This document shows, piece by piece, positions 22,848 to 34,625 of a stretch of DNA of 64,000 bases. Position 1 is the first letter of the stretch. Each line of letters opens with the position of its first letter. The stretch is from Cristatella mucedo. Taxonomy: Eukaryota > Bryozoa > Phylactolaemata > Cristatellidae. Location: positions 4,420,001 to 4,484,000 of the forward strand of contig WPIO01000006.1 in NCBI GenBank assembly GCA_009760855.2. Direction: 5' to 3'. The position numbers were made by a program, and so were the translations under genes. The notes beneath the pieces are model-generated. The model searched no databases. It was not told the origin of the DNA and was given only the letters and a program-made list of their open reading frames with translations.

Positions 22848-23374
22848 TTCCAATAGAATTACTTCACTTTTTATCTTTAATTTTCAAAGATATTTTTAAA
22901 TTCAGCTGTGAATTGGACGATCTACCGATTGCGAAAATGCTTATTTTTGTAATATGGCATTTAGGTAGGGGCATGCGAGAACTCAATCTGTATCCCGAAA
23001 TTTGGCAACTAGCTGACAGAGAGTATTTAAAGCTAAAGGTTAGCGGCTTACACAGCAAAATTCTGTGAACAATTAAACCAGCATCTTGCTTAGGCCGGCA
23101 CCCTAGCAAAACAGAAGACACTCAGATCAGCCACTGCCAGCAATTAGGACCTTCGATTAATAAAACGCCTCAGGAAAGCCCTTTAAGCACACTATAGCAA
23201 ATAACAAAATTCACTTGTACAAGGAGGAAAATGAAAGGAACCGGAAAGGAGTATTTCACTGCCACTTTTAGTATTCAAAGTCGTATCTGGTAGCAACTGT
23301 AGCTGGAAGTTAATACCAAACTTTGGATGCATAAGAGCTGAAGGATCACCAAAAAAAATTTTTTAAATTAATAA

Positions 23375-24870
23375 TAATAATAATAATAATATTGCACTTG
23401 ATAAAGCGCCCTCAGAGAACTTAATCTCTTTCTAGGCGCTTTACATTTGCTGCAAAGTGATACGCAATAGAATAGTAAGTAAAATCATGCTTGAAAAACA
23501 AGCAAAATGAATAACATGGTTAGGGGTTACATGCACTGGGTCAGCATGCAAATGTGGTTAGTGGCAGCATGAACAGTGTCAGCACGCATAAGCACATCGA
23601 GGACGAATCACAAGGACCCACTAAATGCTGTCCTAAATAGGTATGTTTTTAAGTTTCTTTTAAATGTGGTCAGGTCAGGGGATGTTCTGATGCAGGTCGG
23701 GAGGGAGTTCCAGGCTGTGGGAGCATACGAGCTAAATGCACGGTCTCCAAAGGATTTAAGGTTTGTACGAGGTATTTCTAGACTGTTGGATTCCGAAAAG
23801 CGAGTGGTACGATGCTTTGCCTGATGGGGTAGTATCTCTGAAAGATAGGCTGGAGCCGTAGAATGAAGAGACCTAAAAGTGAGCGACAAAACCTTGAAGT
23901 CAATCCGTTGCTTGACTGGTAACCAGTGCAGGTCGGCGAGAAGTGGAGTAATGTGGCAACTGCGACGCTCACGACAGACAAGCCTAGCTGCAGAGTTTTT
24001 GCACCAGCTGCAATCGCCTGATCGCACATGCTGGTAGGCCAGTAAGCAGTGAGTTGCAGAAGTCGAGACGAGATGTCACGAATGCATGGACCAACTTGGA
24101 CGTGGTATCCTTATCTAAACAAGCCCTAATTTTAGCAATGTTATGAAGCTGAAAATAGGCTGATTTGACTGTGGAGCTGATGTGGTCGTCTAACGAGAGG
24201 TCGCTTTGGAATATGACACCTAGATTTCGAGCTGATGCAACTGGAGATATGCTGGCAGAGCCAATTTTGAAAGTCAGCCTTTCCAATTTCTGAATAACAC
24301 TAGGTTTGCCCATAACTAGTAAGTTAGTTTTATCATCGTTTAGTTTTAGAAAATTTGCTGCCATCCATGATCGGATGTCATCAATGCATGCAGCAAGTGA
24401 GTTGAGAGAATTTGAGGTGCTCGAAGGCTGGGAGGGATCAAAGCAAAGGTACAACTGAGTGGCAATCACATCAGCGAGAGGGAGAGTATAAATGGTGAAA
24501 AGGACCGGACCTAGCACAGAGCCCTGAGGTACTCCATATTTTAGAGGTACTTCAGATGATCTTTGTCCATTCACGTCAACACTCTGGAGTCTCCCACTGA
24601 GATAGGACCTGAACCACTGCAGAGCAGTGCCAGTGATGCCCAGGCGAGATGAGAGGCGCTCTAGAAGTACTTTGTGATCGATGGTATCAAAAGCTGCCGA
24701 AAGATCGAGCAAAACAAGAAGAGACACTCTACCCATGTCTGCATTCCTAAGTAGGTCGTTGTATACCCGAAGCAATGCTGACTCTGTGGAGTGATTAGCT
24801 CTAAAGCCAGACTGGAACTTACTAACAAGGTGTGAGGTTTCGATATACGAGTTCAGCTGGTCTGCCACAC
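23375..24870 (-). mobile_element. LINE-A copy with nearly open reverse transcriptase
   Basis: Reverse-oriented, 5' truncated at about 24870. The RT frame (24868 down to 23984, 294 codons) shows LLDLSAAFDTIDH (first catalytic Asp block) and [13 protein letters not shown]. The third block is missing: PLADVIATQLYLCF runs where the forward copy at 10340-10400 has 12 more codons including Tyr-Ala-Asp-Asp. An extra T in the run near 23996-24001 shifts the frame into the C-terminal ORF (24027-23608). It is therefore non-autonomous despite its youth. Confidence 0.88.
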
Positions 24871-25904
24871 TGGCTGCATTATAATCTTACGGGAATTGGC
24901 AATTCCTGTCAGATATTGAGATTACAGGCGCATTATTCAGGACCAGTATTAAGTTTCTGGATGTTCATTATGCCCCTGATATTTGATAATGTTTTCACAC
25001 GATTTTTTAAGAGGTTAAATAGATTTTTAGAGCACTCTAAATATTCTGTAAAAGCTAGAAGAGTATACTTTCGGACTCCCGCCATTAGGGGGTCTAATAT
25101 GTCGAGTGATTCGACGACGATTTACCACAAAAGCAAACGGAGTGTCAGGGATACTAGTACCTACGCATAGCACGCCGCAAGTGTGGTGGTGTCCCTCTCA
25201 GAGACGCCTTGCTACGCAATGTGTCTAGGCAACCGTACATTAATATTACACCGTCACACACAGTTCGCAGCCGGCCTCTGTCTTAAAGGTAATGCTAATT
25301 AACTTCACGGCCAGATACTAGCCTCTATAGATATCTCTTGATTTAAATTGTTGCCCTTGGAATAAATATTGAATCGAGTAGTCAGGGTTGATAAATTTGG
25401 CTACAAGAAATTTACCAGTGCGTTTGTGCTGCTATTATTGATAGTTTCTTGGCTCTCCTAGGGCAAATGCACAGCTGCAAATAATAGGCACTGCCTTCAA
25501 ATGGTTGGGTTGACGTCAAAACATTGGATATAGCATATCAGACGGGGTAATAATTGCAGCTTTTGCAGGACTACGCGAATGTCACCCGACGTGAAAAAGC
25601 AACGTCGTTGTCCAACACGATGTTTGATGAGCTAGCCACTTGCAATAAGACTGCAAAGTTAAAGCACTTTCTCGACGTAAAAATCGTCAGAACAGCAGAA
25701 CGTGGCTGCTGGCACCGCTTGAGCGACAGTCTTTAATTCAGAAACGAGTGCTTGCTAGATTGCTGTTTGTTAAGATTGAAGATTACTGGCAGTGCTCGTT
25801 TTGCGCCGTTTTTTTTAGTGCTATAATTGTTTAAACCGCACGTGTCGGTGTGCGTGTAAGAAAGGTTTTCTGAATTAAAAACCTCACGTAAAGCGGCAGA
25901 AAAT
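24871..25904. other. Unassigned spacer with one possible exon
   Basis: No repeat recognised. A possible terminal exon lies at 25569-25736 after a good acceptor (gcttttgcag): 55 codons starting DYANVTRREKATSLS and ending in TAA. No family resemblance and no poly(A) signal close by. Confidence 0.3.
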
Positions 25905-26045
25905 CCTAAACGGCTATCGAATCAGCTTGAAGTTGAGAATTAATGATTGCCCACCGGTGACCTTGAACCGACGACCCCGGGTCGTGAAGAAAGAGCGCCT
26001 CAGCTCCTGGACAAAGATCCAGGGCGCGATTAGCCATTAAACTGC
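25905..26045 (-). repeat. tRNA-derived SINE, degenerate
   Basis: Reverse-oriented: 'gattgcccaccggtgaccttgaaccgacgacc' followed by a head-like 'gagcgcctcagctcctgg'. Weak B box. Confidence 0.45.
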
Positions 26046-26197
26046 CGTCATCTCGTCCGTGCGTCCTTTGGCTTTCTAGAAAGGAAGAGAGAAGGGTAAT
26101 TCCGCGTGTAAATTCTCATTGCCATAAAGATTAGGTGGGTTTTACAGAGGAGAGATCGCCAAGATAGAGAGACGCCCAAGCGGTTTTTGGTACGCAT

Positions 26198-26402
26198 AAT
26201 AATAATAATAATAATATTGCACTTGATAAAGCGCCCTCAGAGAACTTAATCTCTTTCTAGGCGCTTTACATTTGCTGCAAAGTGATACGCAACAGAATAG
26301 TAAGTAAAATCATGCCTGAAAAACAAACAAAATGAATAACATGGTTAGGGGTTACATGCACTGGGTCAGCATGCAAATGTGGTTAGTGGCAGCATGAACA
26401 GC
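26198..26402 (-). mobile_element. LINE-A 3' end only, young
   Basis: About 205 bp, starting in (ATA)n and nearly identical to 23380-23578, then ending abruptly at 26402. A severely 5'-truncated recent insertion. Confidence 0.85.
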
Positions 26403-27294
26403 TGCAAACACATAAGAGATTACGATACTGAATTTTTGTATTTCGCATTCCAGAACAACTGCTCGCGGGGTCATTATTTCATGCATTTTTTATTAAGCAA
26501 ATTGGAAATGAGAAGAGCAGGACTCATTGCAATATATGAAGTTAAAAGGTTTGCCCCACTGTCACTAGCTTTGGCTGACGATATGGAGTCTTAAGGGTAC
26601 ACCTGTTCAACTAAAAACCCTTGACATTGGTGCAGCATCTTTGTATAGCGGGGCCACACTCAGCTTAGCTTATTGAACTGGATAGAAAAAATGGCTGCAA
26701 CCACACTGCACGCTCCAAAGACTCTTTTTTGTGCTATCGAGAGTGCTTATGTTGACTGATTTGCACGATGCAAAATTGCATACAATTTTATCGTAGCATT
26801 TGTTTTTAAATTTCTAAGTATTCCAAAGAATTTTTTCTTACGTGTCTTGTGATTTATTTTAAGCGTGTTCGGAAGAATGACATGTTACACTATTTTGGGT
26901 TTTCCTTTTTAAAAGGATTTAGACGTCTGGCTTGAAAATCTTTGGAAGAGTGGTGCCGCTCAAACAATTAGTGAGGATTTAGCCGTCATTCCAATAATAT
27001 TGCATCTATGGAAATGTGATAGATAAGGTGCCTTACATGAGCATTTAGCATATCCTGTGGTATAGCAAAAGGATCTCAGACAGAAAAAATTGACTGACCG
27101 CGCATTATGAAGGTGCTTGTATCGAGCAAATATATTTTCCTGTCGACAATTTAGCAAGAAAAGACAGAAATATATCTGGTTGCTCGGAGACACGGCTTAG
27201 CCTGCCGAATCCGATAAGTCGGTGGTCCGATAGAAATGCAAACGAGTACACATTTCAGGTTGGCATATAGAGCAACGATGTGTACTCTTAATCA
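26403..27294. other. Unassigned spacer
   Basis: No coding motif or repeat recognised on either strand. Confidence 0.4.
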
Positions 27295-27490
27295 AAATAG
27301 TAAAAATAATAATAATGCACTTGATAAAGCACCCTCAGAGAAATCAATCTCTTTCTAGGCGCTTTTCATTTGCTGGAAAGGGAAACGCGATTGAATGGTG
27401 AGTAATATCATGCTTGATAAACAACATGAATAACATGGTTAAGGGTGACATGCACAGGGCCATCATCCAAGTGTGGTTAGTGGGTTTGCT
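27295..27490 (-). mobile_element. LINE-A 3' end, truncated
   Basis: Reverse-oriented tail: AAT repeats, 'gataaagcaccctcagagaa', 'ctttctaggcgcttttcatttg'. It borders the duplicated block that starts near 27510. Confidence 0.75.
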
Positions 27491-27563
27491 CTTGGCAAGT
27501 GACGAGACTTTAAAGTCGGCGCACTACTTAATAGTGAGCTTATGAAAGTCAGACTGAGTTTCA

Positions 27564-28298
27564 TAAGACTGGGGCAAGACTGAATAAATGACTAATCATA
27601 GATATTGTAGAGGGCATGCCTTCTTTAGTGCTTCACCATGGCAGAGGGATCGACCGACGAAATCTCGGAAGCGTTCCACGAGAGTGCCCGCTTATGGGGA
27701 CGCTACAGGCTCTTCAGGTAGAAATCAGATCACGAAGCGGCGGGCGGTAAGAGTAATACCCGTAGGATCATGTATGCTCCACTGTCAAGTCTGCTTACTT
27801 TGGACCGTAGGGCAATGCGAAAATTAGCATCTGCTTAGACGTGGATAATACATTAAAGTTAGCCCATGTGGTTGTGACACGTCGACTTAAATCCGTACCT
27901 ACCAGCTTGCACGTGTACCGGCCTATGCTAGCAGGTGCTTACAGTTGGTGTTTAACACTGCTGTTAGGCCTTTCTGCCATAAGTGTCTCAGATGAATTAC
28001 CACGTCAACTTTTAGAGGAAGTGCGCTCTGTCCCAAAACAGCAGCTAGTCGACTACACGATTGTGACAGATACATTAAGGCCTCTTTATTCACAGCACCA
28101 GCCTATGTACCTTATTGCCCGCCGATTCATGATCTGATTTTTACCTGAAGAGCCCGTAGCGTCCCCATAAGCAGGCACTCTAGTGGAACGCTTCCAAGAT
28201 TTCGTCGGTCGATCCCTCTGCCAAGGTGAAGCACTAAAGAAGGCATGCCCTCTACAATATCTATGATTAGTCATTTATTCAGTCTTGCCCCAGTCTTA
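27564..28298. repeat. Palindromic element, orientation 1
   Basis: 188-bp inverted arms (27564-27751 and 28111-28298) around a 359-bp centre (27752-28110). The centre contains a decayed LINE-A RT piece, readable in 27841-28137 + as AGAYSWCLTLL...PKQQLVDYTIV. Same sizes at 39963-40697, where the centre and inner arms are reversed. Confidence 0.85.
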
Positions 28299-30529
28299 GA
28301 GAACAAGCAAAACAGTGCTGAGCTTCCGAGTCTTAGATCAGTGGTGGACTGCCTCCAGTGTTGATGACCTAGGTTCTAAAGGTTAATACCAGACTGCAGC
28401 AGGACGGAAGCAGGACTGAACTTGTAAAAGCGGCTTTATTATACCAAGTTCGTGGTGATCTAGCTGTAATGAAAACCAAGATGATCCCGAGGAGTGACAG
28501 AACGTACGTAAGACCTGGGAAATTTGTCGCAAGACAATTGCCACATGCTCCAGTATAATCGTGTCAGCTATTTTGCTCCTAATCTTCAAGGTAACATTTC
28601 TCCCTTACCTTGCACATTCTCGGTATGGCTTGCATTCAATCTCCAGAATGCAACAATATGTGGGCATGGCAGAAATGGGTGACCACCAGTACTAGTGAGG
28701 CATCACTAAGACCAACAATGTACGATTGAATAATTGTACCAACAATGCAGCCACATGTTTAATGAATTTAGGTTGTTATCTCGTGTGGTGTTGTAGACTC
28801 CCACTGCACCAGAAAACGTTTAAAAATCGCAAAGAATTCATTTCAGGCTGCATAGTTTGGCCTAAGTCTTTTACTCTAAGTAGCCGTGAGTAATTGCCCA
28901 GGATTTCCCATTATCTGACAGGAGATAGTTGGTTATTGTGTGACCAACGTGATACTTTTGGGAGTAACTGGGCGTGGCTATATACACCCTTTGATTTCGT
29001 GCGGCATCAGATCACGTGGTGAGCGTGGCATTGCCTTTCACAGTTATGTGTCCGGTGTCTGCGTAAACCGCCGGTCTTGAGTGCACCGTATCTTCGACTT
29101 GCGAAATATTAAGATGCGAAAGTAAACGAAGGATGCGGTGGGGGTTAAGCACGATCAGTTTGCTTGATTCGGTGGAGAGCATTTCTGTTATATTTAAACT
29201 CGTTCATCTTGTCGAACCGTACCGCAGCATGATTACAGATGCGGTTGTGATAATAGACATGAATTTATCAATAACGTCGAAGCAAGTTAGGTCTTACCTT
29301 TACGATGCGACTTTGTTTCGACATGCAGAATCTGGTAACCCACGTCGATTTGAAGGCGCTTGATCTTTCAGGTGGGTTAATGGGTCGCACCAAACGCGTT
29401 TGACTTTTTTTGACTGCTCCTTGAAGCTAGTTGCTCGTTGGTGCGGAGGCCTGCTCAGAAGAGCTTCGGCGGCGGCAGATATCAGAGGTCAGTCAGCCTG
29501 TCTGTGCCCACGCCAGCTTGGCCGACGGCTATCTCGAAGTGCCTAGCAAATACCGCAACCTCTAGCATGTTTTCGGCTTTTGAAAATTACAAGTCACTCA
29601 GATGCACACTCGTAATGAGCCGTGTATCTTTCAACAGTTACAGTAAGTGGTGGAGCAAATGGCGTTTAGATTAGCGTTGCTTACGCTTCTCACCGCCATG
29701 CTTGCTTCAGCCAGGCGGATCCAGGTGAAGCTTACTAGCATTAACGAGAAAAAAACTAAAAGGAACAGGTTAAACTTCAGTAAAGCATTTACGATCCGGC
29801 AATAGCATTAGCAATATAGTCAGCTGTTAGTTCTCTGCATGAAGGTTGTGTGTCAATTGCATAGGCATTCGTCGTGGAAACGCTCACATTTCAGGCTTAT
29901 GGCACGTGCTGAACGTTACAGGGTCCTACAGGTAAATTTAAATAGGAAATATTTTGAACTTAGGTGACTTATTGATCTAGATATTAATCAGTTATAATCC
30001 ATCTTAATGCTTGTATTGAGATTTTGAGTAGCACTCCATTGATATTCTGCACCGCTGCTGAAAATGCGAGTGCAGAGCAAATAAAGCTGGTAGTAGTGTA
30101 GCAAATACAGCTGCCGGGATCGTGGCTGCAGTTGGATTGAGTAATTTGAAAATGAGTGATTTCTGGTCCGATTTTCAAAAATATGTTGAAACATAAGATC
30201 CATTTTTGGAGATAGTTAATGCAAATGAAATGCATATAGGTGGAAAAAATGTGCTGATAGCCCAACCTCGTCAGTAGCTTCAGTTGTTTGATTCCTGAAC
30301 GTAAGTGGTAGTGTGTGGTAAGTGGTAGTGCAAGTGATGCATATAACGAATGTAGCTGTCTGTCGCTCTTGACTCGCGGCTCACTCGGTTTCAATCCGTT
30401 GTTTTCTTTACGTAGATAAAACACTGCTTCGTCACTTGCTGCCACGCGCCCATTACTTGCCGATACATATATCAGTGGAATATAAAACAAACCCAGGTGG
30501 CAATGCTATCACATTTCCAGACTGAGTAT

Positions 30530-30662
30530 GTTTGCTACCGAATGCGTACCGAAAGCCGCTGAGGCTGTGAGTGAGCAATCCAAACGTCCTACGAAACATC
30601 CACATAATCTTTATGGCTTTTCGGAGTTACAGACGGAGATTCATTACATTACATTGTATTGT
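30530..30662 (+). mobile_element. LINE-B 3' tail
   Basis: Forward fragment with 'tgctaccgaatgcgtaccg', 'gagttacagacggagattc' and an ATTAC-type tail. A SINE tail piece follows (30662-30740, 'gtcgctctacaaaaagaggc'). Confidence 0.65.
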
Positions 30663-31565
30663 AAAGGCTCCTCTGTCGCTCTACAAAAAGAGGCTTTTTA
30701 ATAAGCTAGGATTGCCCTAAGGTTCTGCAATCGAAACCTAATGCAGCAGACACACGTGGTTAGCACGATCTGGAAATTGACTATTTTCGACCCATTTTAG
30801 TTAAGCACTCGGTACTTTGTCCCAAGGTTTGCCTGGACTTGGCTGCGATGGGGCTTCCGAAAATCCTACCGGCTCCGTGCAAAGTCTGGATCTTGCTTCC
30901 GGCTATGGTCAAGTCCTGCGATAATCTTGTATCTTACTAGTGACTGCTAAAGACGCAAATCTTCTACCTCTATCTTCACATCTCTAGGTTACGTATGAAG
31001 CTATTTCCCAATTAATCTTCTTATCATAACATCTTGTCTCGGAACTTATGCCATCTATTAGTACCACTAAAATAACCTCAAGTCTTTTGTTGACCCGAAC
31101 CTATGGTTTGTGGGCTAGCAAGGAATGAAACTAATTCTCCCTTAAGTCGTGATATTCCTGAAGTACCGACATTTAAAAAGAAGGTAACGACAGACGTCGG
31201 ACATAACTCACTCCGGCCCGTCAATCGTCTCCTTACGCTTATTCGTGCTTACACTGTGCACGTTCTCACTAACCAATTTACGTGCTACAATTGCAGCTAA
31301 TGTAAAGTGCGTAGAACAAATTTTAGCTCTTTAATGTTGGTGTACGAATGTGTTCTTCGGATGACATGCACATTTACGAATATGATTTTGTACCTATTGG
31401 ATTTATCAGCTAATAGTACAGGGGGAAATTCATCGCTAGTCAAATTAAAGCAGCTCATATGGACTCAAATAAAATTGTGAACAAGTGCATTGCAAAGAAA
31501 AGGCTAAATAGTATAAATGAAATTAATAATAAAAGTAAATTTATTGTGATGTATAAGCACCCAAG

Positions 31566-33056
31566 ACAGCTTCGGCGGCCAGTAGCAGTGGTGCGGAGAT
31601 AAGCTGCATCGGATAAGCTTCAACGGAACGGCTGATTGTTCGGCAAACGCTTGCAGCAGCAGCCGGCTGGCCGAGAATCGGCGAGGAGTAGCTTTGAGCA
31701 ACGCAGGCGACCGAACATAAAACAGTCCGGCGATGGTGGTGCGCTTCTCGTAGCGCCGGAAGCCATTGCTCTTGTCGGATAGTAGTACCACTATCTGTTC
31801 GAGCGCAGCATGAGACAGAATGTACGGGGACGGTAATGCACACGATATAGCTATGCAGTCAGTTGGAGTGAAAGGTTTAAGAGACCTTTTCGAAACATTC
31901 GTGGTGAAGGCTAGAAACGTCAACGTCGGCGGGGCTTTTTATCTGCACCTGCCTGACGTGTCGAGGCAAGATGGCGTTCGCGATCCAGGCAACGCCGGGT
32001 CGATAGCTCCGTTAGCGCTCACCGCTGCCGAGCAGACAATATAGCCACGCCTCGAGCGCCGTAGGCTGGATGGGTTGAGCAGACGCAACCTTCACCAAAT
32101 AGAGTGGCGGAAGCCCAGGCCACCGCCTATAGTGAGGCGACGGCGGCGGCAGCAAACGCAGGCCGTCGTCAGGCGGCGACCGCCGAGCGCTCACCGCTGA
32201 GCGCCACCGCTGTGGCTAAACGATTTTAAGCGATCAAAATGGCGGCGGCGGCGGCGGTGGAAGCGCCCGTGTACTTACTGATAGCCTGCGGCGCGGAAGC
32301 TGCTGCTACTAAACCGAGACGCCTGAACTGAGCGCTCGTCAGCGCCTCGCTCGTGGAAAGTACGGCTATTTTTGATTCAATCTTGGAACTTCGTCCAACG
32401 CGTCCTGTTCGATCGCGGATTACTAGCGGACACGAGTCGCCATCGCGATGGAAGCGCGACAACGCGGCGGCCGGTCAGCGGCTTTGGGATGCGGCAGGGG
32501 ATAGCGCAGGCCTGCGTCAGACTGCGCCCGCCGAGCGCTCGCTGCCGAGCGCCGCCGCCGTAGCAGAACGAGTTTCAACCCTCGAAATGACGGTGGCAGC
32601 AGCGGTGGCAGCGCCAGAGCAGGTACCGATAGCCGGCGTCAATGATGCGTCCACCTGTAAAGCGACGCTGGCAAATCAAGTGCTCGTCGGCGTCTCGCTT
32701 GAGAAACGCGTCGATGCATTTGATGGCGACGAGGAACCCGCTCCAACGCGTACTTTTTGTTTGCAGGTGTGCAGCGGCCGCGAGTCGCACTTGCTATCAG
32801 GGCACGACGACGCTGTGGCCGGTCAGAGGCCAGCTGCGGTCGCTATCGGTGAGGGCTCGGTACTGCCGGAGGGCCACTCCAGCGGCTGCATGACCACGGC
32901 AGTCGCAGCTGCGACGACTTGGCTGAGGGACGCGGACGCCACCAATATTGGTGAATTAAGGAACGGAGAATGCATGGACGAGATATATGACCATGCGGCG
33001 GCAGCACCGACCGCTAAGCATGTCCAACGGAAGACCCCGTCGGGCCAGTTAACTGG
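31566..33056 (+). repeat. GC-rich alanine-codon unit, copy 1
   Basis: First of four copies. Order of blocks: a 5' GC-rich part, 'gttggagtgaaaggtttaag', a TTTTTAT stretch before 'ctgcacctgcctgacg', then a long GCN-rich part with internal repeats. Truncated at 33056, where an inverted copy starts. Confidence 0.8.
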
Positions 33057-33096
33057 GCGCTTCCGCCGCAGCTTCCTCCGCCATTTCGAGAGCTGA
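32353..33096 (+). CDS. Alanine-rich hypothetical ORF (247 codons)
   Basis: Open frame inside the GC-rich unit. I recognise no domain. It is rich in Ala, Arg, Ser and Pro and has two related segments (ILELRPTRPVRSRITSGHES and TRTFCLQVCSGRESHLLSGH, each followed by DDA/DNAAAGQR-type sequence). The same frame can be followed in pieces in the copies at 33100-33537 (-), 37296-37896 (+) and 44345-44600 (+), interrupted there by shifts and stops. The last 13 codons run across the junction into the inverted copy. High GC makes long frames likely by chance, and the opposite strand is also open, so coding status is doubtful. Confidence 0.25.
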   Translation: MESTAIFDSILELRPTRPVRSRITSGHESPSRWKRDNAAAGQRLWDAAGDSAGLRQTAPAERSLPSAAAVAERVSTLEMTVAAAVAAPEQVPIAGVNDASTCKATLANQVLVGVSLEKRVDAFDGDEEPAPTRTFCLQVCSGRESHLLSGHDDAVAGQRPAAVAIGEGSVLPEGHSSGCMTTAVAAATTWLRDADATNIGELRNGECMDEIYDHAAAAPTAKHVQRKTPSGQLTGRFRRSFLRHFES

Positions 33097-34030
33097 AACT
33101 CATTCAGCCGTGGCGTTGGCGCTCGGCGGCGAGCGCTCGGCGAGCGCAGCCTGACGCGGGCCTGAGCTGGCCGCTGCCGCCTCCCAAAGCCGCTGCCCGG
33201 CTGCCGCGTCGTCGGGTTTGCTTCGCGAGGGTGCCTCGCGTCCGCTAGTAATCGGTGACCGAGCAGTGTGCGTTGGAGCGAGTTCCAAAATGGCATCAAA
33301 AATAGCCGTACGTTGCGCGAGCAAGGCGCCGAAGAGCGTTCTGTTGAGGCCCGTAGCTTTAGTCGCTGCAGCTTCGGCACCGCTGGCTATCAGTACCTGC
33401 TCGGGCGCTGCCGCCGCTGCTGCCTCCGCCATTTCGATCGACGAAACACGTTTTGCCACAGCGGTGGCGCTCGGCGGCGAGCGCTCGGCGGGTGCAGCCT
33501 GACAGTGGCCTGCGTTTGCCGCCGCCGCCGTTGCCACCCAATGGGCGGCGGCCTGGGCTACCGCCGCTCTTTTTGGTAACGGTTGCGTCTCCTCAACCCG
33601 TTCAGCCTACGGCGATTGAAGCGTAGCTATATTGTCAGCTCAGCAGCGTTGAACGCTAACCGAACTATCGACGCGGCGTTGCCTGGACCGCGAACGCTCC
33701 CGGGCCTCGACGCGTCACGCAGGCGCAGATAAAAAGCGCCGCCGACACACGTTTTTCGCTTACGCCACGCGCTTTTCGAAAAGGTCTCTCAAACCTTTCA
33801 CTCCAACTAACTGCATTGCTTCATCCTGAGCACAACCGTCGCCGTGCCTTCTGTACCTTGCTTCGCTCGAACAGATAATGCTGCTACTGTTCGATAAACG
33901 CAACGGCTACTAGCGCTACGAGCAGCGCGCCGCCAACGCCGGACTGATTCTCGCTCGGTCGCCCGCGACGTGCATTATTGGCCGCCGACGAAGTCAGTCC
34001 GTCCGTTAAAGCAAAATACTGTCCTCGGTG
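33057..34030 (-). repeat. GC-rich unit, copy 2 (inverted)
   Basis: The reverse complement of this interval matches 36735-37790 closely: 'ttgctttaacggacgga', 'gcgtggcgtaagcgaaaaac', 'gtcgatcgaaatggcgg'. It lacks about 100 bp present in copy 3 near 36785-36880. It carries a 145-codon frame on - (33537-33100). It is joined tail to tail with copy 1 at 33056/33057. Confidence 0.8.
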
Positions 34031-34055
34031 AGTTAAAACGGCAAGTTGGCGCTCA

Positions 34056-34112
34056 CCTGTCTCGCGGCAAGATGACGTAGTGCTGTCTTCCGCGATCATG
34101 CTATGACCTCCT
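34056..34112 (-). other. Possible small exon beside GC-rich copy 2
   Basis: On the - strand an acceptor-like CATTTTACAG is followed by about 55 bases containing an ATG (MIAEDSTTSSCRET) and a donor-like ACAG-GTGAGC. It could be a first exon upstream of the GC-rich unit. No independent support. Confidence 0.2.
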
Positions 34113-34384
34113 GTAAAATGACTCACTAAAGCAAGCCCGCAGACGGTGAGCTATAGGGAAACATGAAATTTGATGTCGGATAAAATGACGATACCGTCGT
34201 CAGAAGCTTGCCGCTAGTCGTCTCTCTTTGTGGACCTTATTTTTATAGGTCGATAAATTATTGCGAAAACCTATTTAGAAAATTATGTTACCTGCAAATC
34301 TTTGTACATCCAATGTCACTTAAATATGTCGTTCAATGGCTTCCCCTTAAAGAGTATAATAAATATAATATTAACACTAATAAT

Positions 34385-34625
34385 ACGTCTGAAAAACTGC
34401 CCTATGAGAGCTCAACATCTTTCTAGGTGCTCTACAGTTGCTGAAAGGTAACTTCGATCGAATGGTTAGTGGTAGCCGGCTCAACTAACAGCAAGAATAG
34501 CATGGTTAGGTGTGACATGCATAGGGCCCCAGTATGGAAGTAAGGTTAGTGGCAGCATGCAAAGTCAGTCAGCATGCATAAGCACATAAAGGACTAATCA
34601 CAAAAACCCACTAAATAGTGTGGCT
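34385..34625 (-). mobile_element. LINE-A 3' end, degenerate
   Basis: Reverse-oriented: 'gagctcaacatctttctagg', then 'catggttaggtgtgacatgc' and 'cagcatgcataagcac', blocks shared with 9000-9190. Confidence 0.7.

Larger units (their letters stand above)
27510..33056. repeat. Segmental duplication, copy 1
   Basis: Aligns by eye, in the same orientation, with about 39905-45095. Shared landmarks are 'ctttaaagtcggcgcactactt', the palindromic element, 'caggcggatccaggtgaagc' (29712 and 42139), 'tatggtcaagtcctgcgat' (30900 and 42776) and 'acagggggaaattcatcgct' (31420 and 43298). Divergence is moderate, with many small indels. The last 1.5 kb is the GC-rich unit. The interval also holds a LINE-B tail (30530-30662), a SINE tail piece and a LINE-A-like 3' piece (31085-31330). 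Confidence 0.8.

Noticed and set aside
32823-33380. 185-codon - strand frame in the GC-rich zone, and other long overlapping frames there
   Set aside because: GC-rich triplet-repeat-like sequence lacks stop codons on both strands. These frames cross the inverted junction and show no domain.
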